A DNA stretch of 63,439 nucleotides from Pseudomonadota bacterium (GCA_023458315.1 JAEXAH010000106.1:1-63439); one strand, 5' to 3'; positions 7,953 through 17,299 are shown, counted from the first letter of the stretch. The notes: generated by a model not told the origin, from the sequence alone. A program made the numbers and translations.

Positions 7953-8579
7953 ATGAGCGACATCATCACCAACATCCTGGTGTGCGGCACCGGCGGCCAG
8001 GGCGTCATGACCGCCGCCGAAATCCTGGCCCAGACCGCCATCGCCAAGGGCTGCGACGTCAAGAAGTCGGAAGTGGCGGGCATGGCCCAGCGTGGCGGCG
8101 TCGTCACCAGCCACGTCCGTTTCGGAAAAAAGGTGTGGTCGCCGGTGATCACGCCCGGCACCGCCGACATCCTGGTGGCGTTCGAACTGGCCGAGGGCTC
8201 GCGTTGGGCCGACATGCTGCGCCCCGGCGGCATCGCCATGATCAACACCATCCGCCTGACCCCGCCGGTGGTGTCCGCCGGTCTGTTCCAGTATCCCGAC
8301 GACCCGCTGGCCTCCATGCGGGCGGCGGGCGTCACGGTGTACGATTTCGACGCGGGCGCCATCGCCCGGTCGTTGGGCGACCTGCGCCTGATCAACACCG
8401 TCATGCTGGGCGCCATCGCCGATTACCTGCCCTTCCCGGCCGAAGACCTGGAAGAGCAGATCCTGGGCCGCTTCCGCGCCCGCAAGCCCGCCATGGTCGA
8501 AGTCAACCACAAGGCTTTCGACCTGGGCCGCGCCGCCGCGCGCGAACGGGCGGGACACAAGCTGGCCGCCAACCAATAG
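7953..8579 (+). CDS. iorB: indolepyruvate ferredoxin oxidoreductase, beta subunit
   Basis: The 208-residue gamma-type subunit that completes the IorAB enzyme. The N-terminal motif LVCGTGGQGVMTAAEILAQ and the MAQRGGVVTSHVRFG segment are typical of the small subunit of 2-oxoacid:ferredoxin oxidoreductases. The ATG at 7953 is chosen because AAGGA overlaps the iorA stop codon TAA, giving tight translational coupling. A terminator follows within 45 bp, so the operon is just iorAB. Confidence 0.95.
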   Translation: MSDIITNILVCGTGGQGVMTAAEILAQTAIAKGCDVKKSEVAGMAQRGGVVTSHVRFGKKVWSPVITPGTADILVAFELAEGSRWADMLRPGGIAMINTIRLTPPVVSAGLFQYPDDPLASMRAAGVTVYDFDAGAIARSLGDLRLINTVMLGAIADYLPFPAEDLEEQILGRFRARKPAMVEVNHKAFDLGRAAARERAGHKLAANQ

Positions 8580-8620
8580 GTGTGACGGACCATCGGGTAA
8601 CTGCCTGATGTGCTTTAGTT

Positions 8621-8655
8621 AAGGGGGAGGTTCGACGCCTCCCCCTTTTGCTTTT
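8621..8655 (+). terminator. rho-independent terminator after iorAB
   Basis: GGGGGAGG-TTCGACG-CCTCCCCC hairpin followed by TTTTGCTTTT. Confidence 0.85.
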
Positions 8656-8710
8656 GCGAAGGCTTCTGCTAGCATTGATCGAGAAACTAGGTCGCCAGGG
8701 GGAAATGGGC

Positions 8711-9115
8711 ATGTCCGACGGAGTGAACCTCGCGTCGCTCAAGGTTCTGGTCATCGACGATCAGGAATTCGTCCGCACCATCGTCAAGAAGATGCTGAGC
8801 CAGCTTGGCCTGGGCACCGTGCTGGAGGCCCATGACGGCAATTCCGGCCTGGAACAGGTGATCCGCGAAGCGCCCGATCTGGTGATCTGCGACATCCAGA
8901 TGCGGCCGGTGGACGGCTTCGGCTTTGTCCGCCAGTTGCGCGATACCCCCGGCATCGACCACACCCCGGTCATCATGCTGACCGCCCACACCGACGCCGC
9001 CACCATCGCGCGGGCCAAGGAACTGAAGATCAACGCCTTCCTGGCCAAGCCGGTGCTGCCGCCCGCCCTGAAGGACAAGATCCTGACGGTGATGAGCGAA
9101 ACCGCGACCGCCTGA
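8711..9115 (+). CDS. single-domain response regulator (CheY-like receiver)
   Basis: A 134-residue protein consisting only of a receiver domain. The acidic pocket is in VLVIDDQEF, the phospho-acceptor Asp in LVICDIQMRPVDG, the Thr switch in VIMLTAHTD and the Lys in FLAKPVLPP. With no output domain it must act by protein contact or as a phosphorelay intermediate. ATG 8711 is preferred over ATG 8705 because the CAGGGGGAA ribosome site is better spaced. The hybrid kinase at 9615-13214 has an HPt domain and is a possible partner, but it is transcribed from the opposite strand beyond a repeat cluster. Confidence 0.88.
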   Translation: MSDGVNLASLKVLVIDDQEFVRTIVKKMLSQLGLGTVLEAHDGNSGLEQVIREAPDLVICDIQMRPVDGFGFVRQLRDTPGIDHTPVIMLTAHTDAATIARAKELKINAFLAKPVLPPALKDKILTVMSETATA

Positions 9116-9322
9116 TCGCGTTCTTCCGGCCGCAGCACGTTGATGGCCGGGATCAGGCCACCGGCACCATGCCGCTATAGGGCGGCGGGCGCTAACAGTG
9201 CTGAGGAAAAACTCGGCTTTGGCCGGGCTTCGGGGGCTTTTGCCCCCGAACCCTCCAGATTTTTATCTCATTGGAATCAAATAAAACTGGTGGTCCGGAG
9301 GCTGCGCCTCATAGGCGCTAAC

Positions 9323-9448
9323 TTAGCAGCGTGTGATGAACAACAAATTCACCACAGAGACACAGAGGCACAGAGATACCCGCCAGAATTGAGGTGTTTC
9401 GTTCGCCACGGCTCCAATCTCTCTGTGCCTCTGTGTCTCTGTGGTTTA
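9323..9448. repeat. CACAGAG palindromic repeat, copy 2
   Basis: The arms 9351-9376 and 9420-9445 are perfect 26-nt inverted complements with a 43-nt loop, the same geometry as the copy at 2442. The loop differs from copy 1 only around the central GAGGTGTTTCG patch. Conservation of both arms implies recent spread or selection for pairing. Confidence 0.95.
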
Positions 9449-9540
9449 ATCCCTTGTTAGGTTAGCGCCTATGAGGCTGCGCCTCCGGGCGGGTTCGGGC
9501 TGCGGCCCGACCGCGACGCGGAGTTTTTCCGCAGCCTGTT

Positions 9541-9608
9541 AAACCTGACGCACACCGCTTCTACCGCCAAGTCGGCGGATGCCCACGCCCGGCGAGGGCC
9601 AAACATAA
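9541..9608 (-). repeat. GCCCTCGCCGGGCG intergenic repeat, copy A
   Basis: Read on the minus strand it runs TTTATGTTTGGCCCTCGCCG, GGCGTGGGCATCCGCC and then, further on, GTGCGTCAGGTTT. The same blocks in the same order occur on the plus strand at 27362-27444, and the core recurs at about 61257-61280. Confidence 0.7.
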
Positions 9609-9614
9609 AAACAT

Positions 9615-12600
9615 CTATAGGGCGGCGATGGCCTGGACCGTTTCCTCGAAGGCGGCTTCCATGGGGGGCAGCAGGGTTTCGGCCAGTTCGCCGTCGCCAC
9701 GGGCGCAGGCCGCCTCGATCTCGGCACACAGGCGGCCGAAGCGATAGGCGCCCGCCGAATTGCCCGCGCCCTTGGCGCCGTGGGCGGCTTCGCGGGCGTC
9801 GTCCACCTTGCCCGCTTCCAGCGCGATCCGGGTTTCCTCGACCAGCGGCCGCGTGCTGTCCACGAACAATTGCAGCAACTCGCGGGCGTCCTCGGTGATG
9901 GAACCGAAGATTTCCCGCATGGGCGCCAGATCCAGCACCGGCGGCCGGGTGTCCTGGCCCGGGGGCGGAACGGCGGCAGTGGGGGCGGCGGCATCGGGCG
10001 CGACGGGCGGCATGGCCTCGCCCAAACCACGGCGGCGGCGCAGGGCGACGGCGCGCGGCAGCAGCTTGCGCAGGGTGGCGTCCATCTGCGCCAGATCGAT
10101 GGGCTTGGCCAGAAAGGCATCCATGCCGCATTCCTGACACTTGCGCGCCGTGCCCGCCAGGGCGTCGGCGGTCAGCGCCACGATGGGCATGCGGTTCAGG
10201 GTTTCCTGTTCCCAGGCACGCACCCGCACGGTCAGTTCATAGCCGTCCATTTCGGGCATATGGCAATCGGTCAGCAGCAGGCCGTAATCGCGGATCTGCA
10301 TGCGCTCCCACGCCTCGACGCCATTGCCGACGATCTCGATGGCATAGCCCAGGCGCTCCATCAGGCGGCGGATGACCACCTGATTGGTGGGATTGTCCTC
10401 GGCCACCAGGATCAGCGCCCCGGCGGCGGCGGCTTCCTCCAGGGTGGGGGGGATATAGGTTTCGTCGATGCGGCCGACCTCTTCCTCGACGTCGTCCAGG
10501 AAGCCGCGATTGGCCGCCGCCGCCACCACCCGCCACAGGGCGTTGCGCCGCACCGGCTTGGACAGGGTGGCGAACAGCCCGGCCTCGCGCGCGTCGCTGG
10601 CCGCCATGGAATAGGTGGAGTGTGGCGCCACCATGACGATGCGGGTCGGCGCCGCCGAGCCCGCCGCCGCCAGCAGGGCGCGGGCCACCGACACCCGCAG
10701 GCGGAAATCCTGGGCGCCGTCCATCAGCACCACGTCGTAGCACCAGCCCGCCAGGGCGGCGGCACGCACCGCCGCCAGCGCGCCGTCGGTCGAGGCCACC
10801 ACCGCCACCTGGGCGCCGAGATGGCCGAGATATTGCCGCATGGCCTCGGCCGCCACCGGTCCCTCGGCCAGCACCAGCGCGGCGATGCCCGCCAGATCGG
10901 GGCCTTGCTCGGCCAGATCGGACGCCACTTCCAGCGGTACGGTGAACCAGAAGGTCGAGCCCTCGCCCACCCGGCTGTCCACGCCGATCTCGCCGCCCAT
11001 CATCGCCACCAGACGGCGACAGATGGACAGGCCCAGCCCGGTGCCGCCATAGCGCCGGGCGATGGAGGCGTCGGCCTGGGTGAAGGGTTCGAACAACCTT
11101 GCCTGCTGTTCGTCGTCCAGGCCGATGCCGGTATCGGTGACGGCGAAACGCAGGCGCAGCGGGTGCTGGCCCGGCTCCACCGCCTCGACCGACAGGCGGA
11201 CACAGCCCTTTTCGGTGAACTTGATGGCGTTGCCCGCCAGATTGGTGATGATCTGGCGCAGCCGCACCGGATCGCCGCGCAGCCGTTCCGGCAGGCCGGG
11301 GTCCACATAGGTGATCAGGCCGATGCCCTTTTCCTGGGCGCGCGGGCACAGCAGCTCGGCCACGCCTTCCACCAGTTCGACGGCGTTCAGTTCCACCGTC
11401 TCCAGGTGCAGGCGCCCGGATTCGATCTTCGAGAAGTCCAGGATATCGTTGATGATGGTCAGCAGCGCCGTGGCCGAATCGCGGATGACGCGGGCCATTT
11501 CCTTCTGCTCGGCGGGCAGGTTCATCTCTTCCAGCAATTGCGCCATGGTCAGCACGCCGTTCATGGGCGTGCGGATTTCGTGGCTCATGGTCGCCAGGAA
11601 CAGCGACTTGGCCTGGCTGGCGTCCTCGGCCAGCCGCTTGGCCTCGGCCAAGGCGGCCTCGCCCTCCTTGCGCTTGGTGATGTCGGTGGTGGAGACGCAG
11701 ACCGCCACCTCGCCGTCCATCTCGATCAGCGCCGCCGACACCAGCGCCCAGAATTCCGAACCGTCGGCCCGGCGCATGCGGCTTTCGTAATCGGCCAGAT
11801 AGCCGTTGGCGCGCACCAGTTCCACCACCCGGGCGCGATCGACGCGGTCGCCATAGAAGGTGGCGGCGTCCATGCCCACCGCCTGGGCCTCGGGCACCTG
11901 ATACAGTTCCGACCAGCGCGGGTTGACGTATTGCAGGGCGTTGTCGCGCACGCGCGAGATGGCCAGGGCCAGCGGCGAGGTGTCGAGGATGGTGCGCATC
12001 CTCTGCTCGCTTTCCTTCAGCAGATCCGAGGATTCCTGCAACTGCGCCAGCGCCTTCTGGAACACCACCAGTTCGTCGGCCATGTCGGCGATTTCGTCAT
12101 CGCCCGAGCGCGCCACCGTGGCGCTGGTGTCGCCCTGGACGATGCGGTGCATGGTGTCGGCCAGACCGGCCAGACGCACCACGATATTGCGCCCCAGATA
12201 CAGCCACACGAACAGCAACGGGCCGAAGAAGGTGCCGAAGGCGATCAGGATCAGGGTGCGGCGGCCGGCCGACAGGGATTCCTCGGCCCGCGCCTCGTTG
12301 GCGGCGGCGGCGGCCTCGGCCACCGCCACCACATGGCCGACGGCGGCGCCGGTGCGGGCGACCAGATCGCGCCCTTCCTCGTTGGCGGCGGCCAGCCGGG
12401 CCTCCAGCGCCAGCAGTTGGGCGCGCAGTTCGAAGGCGTTGTCGGGGCCGGAGCCCATGGCCACCACCCGCCGCGCCACCTCGCGCAGATTGGGGTCGCC
12501 GCTGCCGTTGGCCTCGACCAGCATGGCGATGCGGCGGGTGTAATCGTCGTAATTGCGCCGGATGCGGGCCAGGGAATCGGCATCGGCGGCCGAAAAGGTC

Positions 12601-13214
12601 TGGCGCAGCGCCGCCACCGCGTCGACCACCAGCGGCAGCACCGTTTCCGACGCGCCGCGCTGTTCCTGCAATTCATGGGTGCGGTCGTCGGCGTCGCCCA
12701 GCACCGCCGCCAGCCGCCGCTGGCGTTCCAGCAGGGTCAGGCGCCGTTCCACCAGACCGTTGCGGCTGATCAGATTGCCGCCGATGCCGCTCATCAGGCC
12801 GCGCAATTCGTCCATCTGCGGCGCGCTGACGCCGGTGCTGCCCAGGCTTTCGATCAGCCCGCGCAGGCGTTCCGATTGCTGTTGCAGGGCGATGAACACG
12901 TTCTGTCGCTGGAACTGGGTCTGCGACACGTCCAGCGCCGGGGCGGCGGCGGCCAGCCGGGCCGTGGCCTCGGACAGTTTCAACGCCGCCGAGACGCTGG
13001 GCAGGTTGTCCCGCGTCATCTGGGTCAGCAGGTGTTCGATGTCGGAATAGCGGCTCCAGGCCAGCACGCCGGACACCAGGGTCATGGCCGCGACCGTGCC
13101 CACCGCCACCAGCAATTTGGCGCGGATGCCGAAGCGCCAGCGGCGGCGCTCGCCGCGCGCGGGCGGCGCCGGGGGCTGACGCGCCTCGGAATGCTGGTCG
13201 TGGATTGCGGTCAA
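9615..13214 (-). CDS. membrane hybrid sensor histidine kinase with PAS, two receivers and HPt
   Basis: A multi-domain phosphorelay kinase of about 1199 residues. In order: TM1 near 30-52 (KLLVAVGTVAAMTLVSGVL), a helical periplasmic sensor, TM2 near 318-340, HAMP, PAS, HisKA with SHEIRTPMNG, an HATPase domain, receiver 1, receiver 2 (acidic AEDNPTN, acceptor LLLTDCHMPEMDG, FLAKPID) and a C-terminal HPt (AHGAKGAGNSAGA). Receiver 1 lacks the usual acidic pair at its N-terminus (ALVLAEGP) but keeps Asp and Lys, so it may be degenerate. The start is a TTG at 13214 after GGGGAGGCCGGAG. The ligand is unknown; the layout resembles TorS/BarA-type relays. Confidence 0.85.
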   Translation of the reverse strand: MTAIHDQHSEARQPPAPPARGERRRWRFGIRAKLLVAVGTVAAMTLVSGVLAWSRYSDIEHLLTQMTRDNLPSVSAALKLSEATARLAAAAPALDVSQTQFQRQNVFIALQQQSERLRGLIESLGSTGVSAPQMDELRGLMSGIGGNLISRNGLVERRLTLLERQRRLAAVLGDADDRTHELQEQRGASETVLPLVVDAVAALRQTFSAADADSLARIRRNYDDYTRRIAMLVEANGSGDPNLREVARRVVAMGSGPDNAFELRAQLLALEARLAAANEEGRDLVARTGAAVGHVVAVAEAAAAANEARAEESLSAGRRTLILIAFGTFFGPLLFVWLYLGRNIVVRLAGLADTMHRIVQGDTSATVARSGDDEIADMADELVVFQKALAQLQESSDLLKESEQRMRTILDTSPLALAISRVRDNALQYVNPRWSELYQVPEAQAVGMDAATFYGDRVDRARVVELVRANGYLADYESRMRRADGSEFWALVSAALIEMDGEVAVCVSTTDITKRKEGEAALAEAKRLAEDASQAKSLFLATMSHEIRTPMNGVLTMAQLLEEMNLPAEQKEMARVIRDSATALLTIINDILDFSKIESGRLHLETVELNAVELVEGVAELLCPRAQEKGIGLITYVDPGLPERLRGDPVRLRQIITNLAGNAIKFTEKGCVRLSVEAVEPGQHPLRLRFAVTDTGIGLDDEQQARLFEPFTQADASIARRYGGTGLGLSICRRLVAMMGGEIGVDSRVGEGSTFWFTVPLEVASDLAEQGPDLAGIAALVLAEGPVAAEAMRQYLGHLGAQVAVVASTDGALAAVRAAALAGWCYDVVLMDGAQDFRLRVSVARALLAAAGSAAPTRIVMVAPHSTYSMAASDAREAGLFATLSKPVRRNALWRVVAAAANRGFLDDVEEEVGRIDETYIPPTLEEAAAAGALILVAEDNPTNQVVIRRLMERLGYAIEIVGNGVEAWERMQIRDYGLLLTDCHMPEMDGYELTVRVRAWEQETLNRMPIVALTADALAGTARKCQECGMDAFLAKPIDLAQMDATLRKLLPRAVALRRRRGLGEAMPPVAPDAAAPTAAVPPPGQDTRPPVLDLAPMREIFGSITEDARELLQLFVDSTRPLVEETRIALEAGKVDDAREAAHGAKGAGNSAGAYRFGRLCAEIEAACARGDGELAETLLPPMEAAFEETVQAIAAL

Positions 13215-13347
13215 TGCTCCGGCCTCCCCCCGGGGTGCACCCGTTACTATGCCCGATGGGGCGGAATGCGACAACGTCGGCAAAGCCCATACCCATGGGC
13301 AGGGGCGATTTGCTACCATGCGCGCCCCCCTTTCCCCAAGAGACGTC

Positions 13348-14676
13348 ATGAGCCGCCACCCCGCCAAGACGAAAATCAGCAAGCCGTCCAAAGCCAAGAC
13401 CCCGGCCGAAGCCCTGGAACGGGCCCAGCGCCTTGCCACGAGCCAGCGTCTGGACGAGGCCGAGGCGCTGCTGGCCGCCTTTCCCGACCATCCCGATTGC
13501 GTCTTCCACCGCGCCGCCATCCTGAGCACGCTGGAACGCTGGCCCGAGGCGGAACAGGGCTTCGCCCGCATCCTGTCCATCGCCCCCAACCACCTGGACA
13601 GCATGCTGGGTCTGGCGGGCGCCCTGGTGTCCCAGGGCCGCGCGCCCGAGGCGGTACCGCTGGTGGACGCCGCCGTGCGCATCAAGTCGGACAACCGCAC
13701 CCGCTATTGCCGCGGCATCACCCTGGACGCCGCCGGGCGCACCGAGGAAGGGGCGCGCGATCTCGCCACCATGCGCGGCGCCATGGTCAAATGGGCCGAG
13801 GACCGCGACCTGGCCCCCACCGAGGTCTATGTGCAGATCGCCCGGCGCTGCAACCTGCGTTGCGCCATGTGCGGCCACGAGGTGTGGAAGTCCAATTCCG
13901 GCTTCATGGAACCCGAGATGTTCGCGCGCGTGCTGGAGCAATGCGCCGCCAACAACGTCAGGAAGCTGCACATCCTGTCCGGTCAGGGCGAGCCGCTGCT
14001 GCACCCCCAGGTGTTCGAGTTCCTGGAGAAAGCGGTGGGCCAGGGGCTGGAGGTGGGCATCGTCACCAACGGCACGCCGCTGACCCCGGAACGCTGCGCC
14101 AGGCTGGCCGGAATGGGCCTGTCCTACATCCAGTTCTCGTTCGCGGGCTGGGACAAGGAAAGCTATGAGGCCACCTATGTCGGCGCCAAGTTCGATCGTG
14201 TGGTCGAAAATCTGAAGCAGATGGCCGCGCTGACCCAGGGCACCAAGACCAACTTCATGGTCAAGGCGGTGTGCTCGGGCGACAATTGGGCCGAAGTGCG
14301 CGACCGCACCCGCGCCTTCCTGGCCGGATACGGCATCGACCGGGTTTACACCGTGGTCGCCAACAATTTCGGCGGCAACGTCCAGCACGGCACCTTCTTC
14401 GAGCGGTTGGGCGTGTGGTCGCTCAAGGACCTGACCTACCAGCACCGCACCCCGTGCCGGGTGATGCTGAAGGCGGTGGGCGTGTTCTGCGACGGCACCG
14501 TCACCGCCTGCGGCTGCTACGATTCCAACGCGGAATTGAAGATCGGCCACCTGGGCGAACAATCCCTGGCCGACATCCGCAAGGGGCCGGAATTCAGGCG
14601 CATCCTGGACGCCTTCCGCTGCGGCGACCTGACCGGCATCCCCATGTGTAGCAAGTGCGACGACCCGTTCGGGTAA
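13348..14676 (+). CDS. TPR-radical SAM protein with SPASM-type C-terminus
   Basis: A 442-residue protein. The N-terminal 150 residues are TPR-like helices (LERAQRLATSQRLDEAEALLAAFP and repeats). A radical SAM core follows, with the [4Fe-4S]-binding RRCNLRCAMCGHE (CxxxCxxC) and the SAM-binding LSGQGEPLLHP. The C-terminus carries extra cysteines (TACGCYDSN, CSKCDDPFG), as in SPASM/twitch domains that bind auxiliary clusters. It is predicted to be a cytoplasmic radical enzyme acting on a peptide or bound substrate held by the TPRs. The ATG at 13348 follows AAGAGACGTC; an upstream ATG at 13318 is possible. The substrate is not identifiable. Confidence 0.82.
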   Translation: MSRHPAKTKISKPSKAKTPAEALERAQRLATSQRLDEAEALLAAFPDHPDCVFHRAAILSTLERWPEAEQGFARILSIAPNHLDSMLGLAGALVSQGRAPEAVPLVDAAVRIKSDNRTRYCRGITLDAAGRTEEGARDLATMRGAMVKWAEDRDLAPTEVYVQIARRCNLRCAMCGHEVWKSNSGFMEPEMFARVLEQCAANNVRKLHILSGQGEPLLHPQVFEFLEKAVGQGLEVGIVTNGTPLTPERCARLAGMGLSYIQFSFAGWDKESYEATYVGAKFDRVVENLKQMAALTQGTKTNFMVKAVCSGDNWAEVRDRTRAFLAGYGIDRVYTVVANNFGGNVQHGTFFERLGVWSLKDLTYQHRTPCRVMLKAVGVFCDGTVTACGCYDSNAELKIGHLGEQSLADIRKGPEFRRILDAFRCGDLTGIPMCSKCDDPFG

Positions 14677-14711
14677 AGCTCGGGAAAAACCTGTTTCGCC
14701 CTCTCTCTTGG

Positions 14712-14815
14712 CGTCACACCCGCGAAAGCGGGTGTCCATGCCGGGGCAAGGCGACGCCCTTGCAGCAAGGCATCCAGCGGCGGATGCATGGATTCCCGCT
14801 TGCGCGGGAATGACG
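14712..14815. repeat. REP-like inverted pair (copy at 14.7 kb)
   Basis: 14712-14740 (CGTCACACCCGCGAAAGCGG...) and 14788-14815 (ATGGATTCCCGCTTGCGCGG...) form facing hairpin units like those at 2604-2710. They fill the gap between the radical SAM and DapA-like genes, which converge here. Confidence 0.85.
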
Positions 14816-14834
14816 GCGGTTTTTCCGCGCCCTG

Positions 14835-15746
14835 CTAAACCGGGAACCCGGCCTTTTGCAGACGCCGGACCATGGCGTCCTCGGCCTCGATGGTCAGGTC
14901 GACCAGCGGCGGCCGGGTGATGCGCCATGCCTGGTCGCCGGTGGCGCGGGCCACCAGCGCCTTCAGCGCGGCGATCAGCGGGAAGTCCTGCATGGCGATG
15001 CGGAAAGCGGTCAGCGCCTCTTGCAATCCCTCGGCCTCGGGGTCGCGCCAGCGTTTGACCAGTTCGACCATGGCGGCGCCGTTGACGTTGGCATTGGCCG
15101 AGATGATGCCCGCGCCCCCCTGGCGCAGCAGCCGCAGGCCCAGCGCCTCGGACCCGGTGAACACGTCGAAGCCGGGGAACGCCTTGCGCATGGCCTCCAT
15201 GTTGTTGAAATCGCCGGAACTGTCCTTGACGCCCACCACCACGCCGGGGAACGCCTTCAGCAACCGTTCGATCAGCGCCAGACTCAGCGGCACCCCCGAC
15301 TGACGCGGGAAGTGGTACAGATAAACCCGCAGCCGCGATTCACCCACCCGCTGGATGGTTTCGGCATAGGCGCGGAACAAGCCTTCGTCGGTGACGTTCT
15401 TGTAGTAGAACGGCGGCAGCATCAGCACGCCGCCGCAGCCCAGCTTGACCGCGTGGCGGGACAGCCGCACCGTTTCGGTCAGCGAGCAGGTGCCGGTCCC
15501 CGGCATCACCCGCGCCATGTCGATGCCGCCCGCCGCCAGGGAATCCAGCAGCACCAGCTTTTCCTCGGCCGACAGCGAGTTGCCTTCGCTGGTGGTGCCG
15601 AACGGCGCCAGCCCGATGCCCAATTGGGTCAGCACCCGCGAAAAGGCGACGAAGCGTTTGGGGTCGGGGTTGAGATCCCGGTCGAACGGGGTCAGAACGG
15701 GGGCCAGAACGCCCCGGATGCGATCATCCTTCATCGCCGCGGCCAT
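14835..15746 (-). CDS. dihydrodipicolinate synthase (DapA) family aldolase/lyase
   Basis: A 303-residue TIM-barrel class I aldolase family protein. The substrate-binding APFGTTSEGNSLS corresponds to the GTTGE motif, the Tyr lies in VYLYHFPRQSG, and the Schiff-base Lys is in VVGVKDSSGD. The ATG at 15746 follows GGGAGCAG; ATG 15734 is an alternative. The divergent-subfamily sequence and lack of lysine-pathway neighbours argue against housekeeping DapA. A catabolic aldolase for sugar acids or N-acetylneuraminate-like substrates is plausible. Its 3' end abuts a REP pair. Confidence 0.85.
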   Translation of the reverse strand: MAAAMKDDRIRGVLAPVLTPFDRDLNPDPKRFVAFSRVLTQLGIGLAPFGTTSEGNSLSAEEKLVLLDSLAAGGIDMARVMPGTGTCSLTETVRLSRHAVKLGCGGVLMLPPFYYKNVTDEGLFRAYAETIQRVGESRLRVYLYHFPRQSGVPLSLALIERLLKAFPGVVVGVKDSSGDFNNMEAMRKAFPGFDVFTGSEALGLRLLRQGGAGIISANANVNGAAMVELVKRWRDPEAEGLQEALTAFRIAMQDFPLIAALKALVARATGDQAWRITRPPLVDLTIEAEDAMVRRLQKAGFPV

Positions 15747-15922
15747 GGCCGGACTGCTCCCTGTGGCTGGTGCCCGGGGCAAGGTTAGCGCGGATCGAGC
15801 GTCCAGGGTAGCGGCCTTCTCCACGTTCGCGCACAATGCACCCCTATGGTAAACGTCATATGTCGCAAATCACGCTTTGCGTGTAGCATTCCCCGTCATT
15901 CCTGGAGGGGGAGAACAGCGGC

Positions 15923-17299
15923 ATGAGCGCCATCTACGACGCCCTGGTCAAACAATTGGGCCTGAACTGGCCCAGCGTCGGCGACGTCACCATCACCGGC
16001 CACGACCCGTGGGTGGATTCCGTCTTCCGGGTCGGCGAATGCGCCGCCGCCGCCCTGGGGGCGCAGGCGGCGGCGGTGGCCGAAATCTGGCGGCGGCGTT
16101 CCGGCCAGCGCCAGGGGGTGCGGGTCGACGCCCTGGCCGGGGCGCTGTCCACCTTCAGCGTCAACTATCAGTCCCAGCACGGCTACGTCATTCCGCAGAA
16201 CGAGCCCAGCTATCCGCTGACCACCTTTTATCCCACCGGAGACGGCCGCTGGTTCTTTCCGCATGGCGCCTTTCCGCTGTTGCGCAACGGCCTGCTGGAC
16301 CTGCTGAACTGCACCATGGACCCGTCTTCCATCGCCGCCGCCATCCGCAAATGGAACGCCCAGGATCTGGAAGACGCGGTGGCGGCGCGCGGCCTGTGCG
16401 GCGCCATGGCCCGCAGCCATTCCGAATGGCTGGAACATCCCCAGGGCAAGGCGCTGGCGGCGGTGCCCATCGTCGAGATCACCAAGATCGGCGATTCGGC
16501 GCCGGAGCCGTTCAAGCCCGCCCCACGGCCATTGTCGGGATTGCGGGTGCTGGACCTGACCCACGTCATCGCCGGCCCCACCTGTGGCAAGACCCTGGCG
16601 GAACAGGGCGCGACGGTGATGCACGTCACCTGGCCGGGCCATCCCGGACTGCCGCCGTTCGACGTGGACACCACCCACGGCAAGCTGGCGGCATTGTGCG
16701 ACCTGACCCGGCCCGACGATGTGGCGCGCATGCGCGGTCTGGTCAAGAACGCCGACGTCTTCGCCGAAAGCTACCGCCCCGGCGGCATCGCCCGGCTGGG
16801 CTTTGGCCCCGAGAAGGTGGCGGCGCTGCGCCCCGGCATCATCTATCTGTCGCTGGATTGCTATGGCTGGACCGGCCCATGGGCCGACCGTCCCGGCTGG
16901 GAGCAACTGGCCCAGGTGGCCACCGGCATGACCGTGACCCAGGGCAGCGCCGCGCAACCGGCGTTGCAGCCCACCTATCCCAACGACTACATCACCGGCT
17001 TCCTGGGGGCCTTGGGCGTGCTGGCGGCGCTGATCCGCCGCGCCGACGAAGGCGGCAGCTATCACGTTCGGGTGTCGCTGTGCCGCACCGCCATGTGGGT
17101 GCAGGACCAGGGCACGGTGGCGCGCCGCAACCCGCCGCCGACCATCCCGCCCGAGGCCCTGGCCGGATACATGCTGACCAGCCCGTCGCCATTCGGCGAA
17201 CTGACCTATCTGGGGCCGGTGGTGGATTACGAACGCACGCCATCGCGGTGGGACCGCATGACCGCGCCGTTGGGCTCCAGCCCCGCCGAGTGGCCTTAA
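15923..17299 (+). CDS. family III CoA-transferase (CaiB/BaiF type)
   Basis: A 458-residue protein with the family III CoA-transferase hallmark LSGLRVLDLTHVIAGPTCGK at about 178-197. The nucleophilic Asp is in the segment TYPNDYITGFLGALG. It moves CoA between carboxylic acids through an enzyme-anhydride intermediate. The first ~175 residues (GECAAAALGAQAAAVAEIWRRR, GVRVD) resemble the C-terminal half of the same fold, suggesting a tandem or permuted arrangement; typical single-domain members are about 400 residues. The ATG follows GGAGGGGGAGAACAGCGGC. It is followed 80 bp later by an RsbQ-like hydrolase on the same strand. Confidence 0.85.
   Translation: MSAIYDALVKQLGLNWPSVGDVTITGHDPWVDSVFRVGECAAAALGAQAAAVAEIWRRRSGQRQGVRVDALAGALSTFSVNYQSQHGYVIPQNEPSYPLTTFYPTGDGRWFFPHGAFPLLRNGLLDLLNCTMDPSSIAAAIRKWNAQDLEDAVAARGLCGAMARSHSEWLEHPQGKALAAVPIVEITKIGDSAPEPFKPAPRPLSGLRVLDLTHVIAGPTCGKTLAEQGATVMHVTWPGHPGLPPFDVDTTHGKLAALCDLTRPDDVARMRGLVKNADVFAESYRPGGIARLGFGPEKVAALRPGIIYLSLDCYGWTGPWADRPGWEQLAQVATGMTVTQGSAAQPALQPTYPNDYITGFLGALGVLAALIRRADEGGSYHVRVSLCRTAMWVQDQGTVARRNPPPTIPPEALAGYMLTSPSPFGELTYLGPVVDYERTPSRWDRMTAPLGSSPAEWP

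Larger units (their letters stand above)
9116..9614. other. non-coding mosaic of repeats between two signalling genes
   Basis: No gene is supported here. The stretch contains the second CACAGAG palindrome (9323-9448). It is nested inside a larger inverted repeat: GGCTGCGCCTCATAGGCGCTAAC at about 9299-9322 against GTTAGCGCCTATGAGGC on the right. The GCGGAGTTTTTCCGCAGCCTGTTAAAC word follows, then one copy of the GCCCTCGCCGGGCG repeat in reverse orientation (about 9541-9608). Repeats appear to have inserted into or next to one another. Confidence 0.75.
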
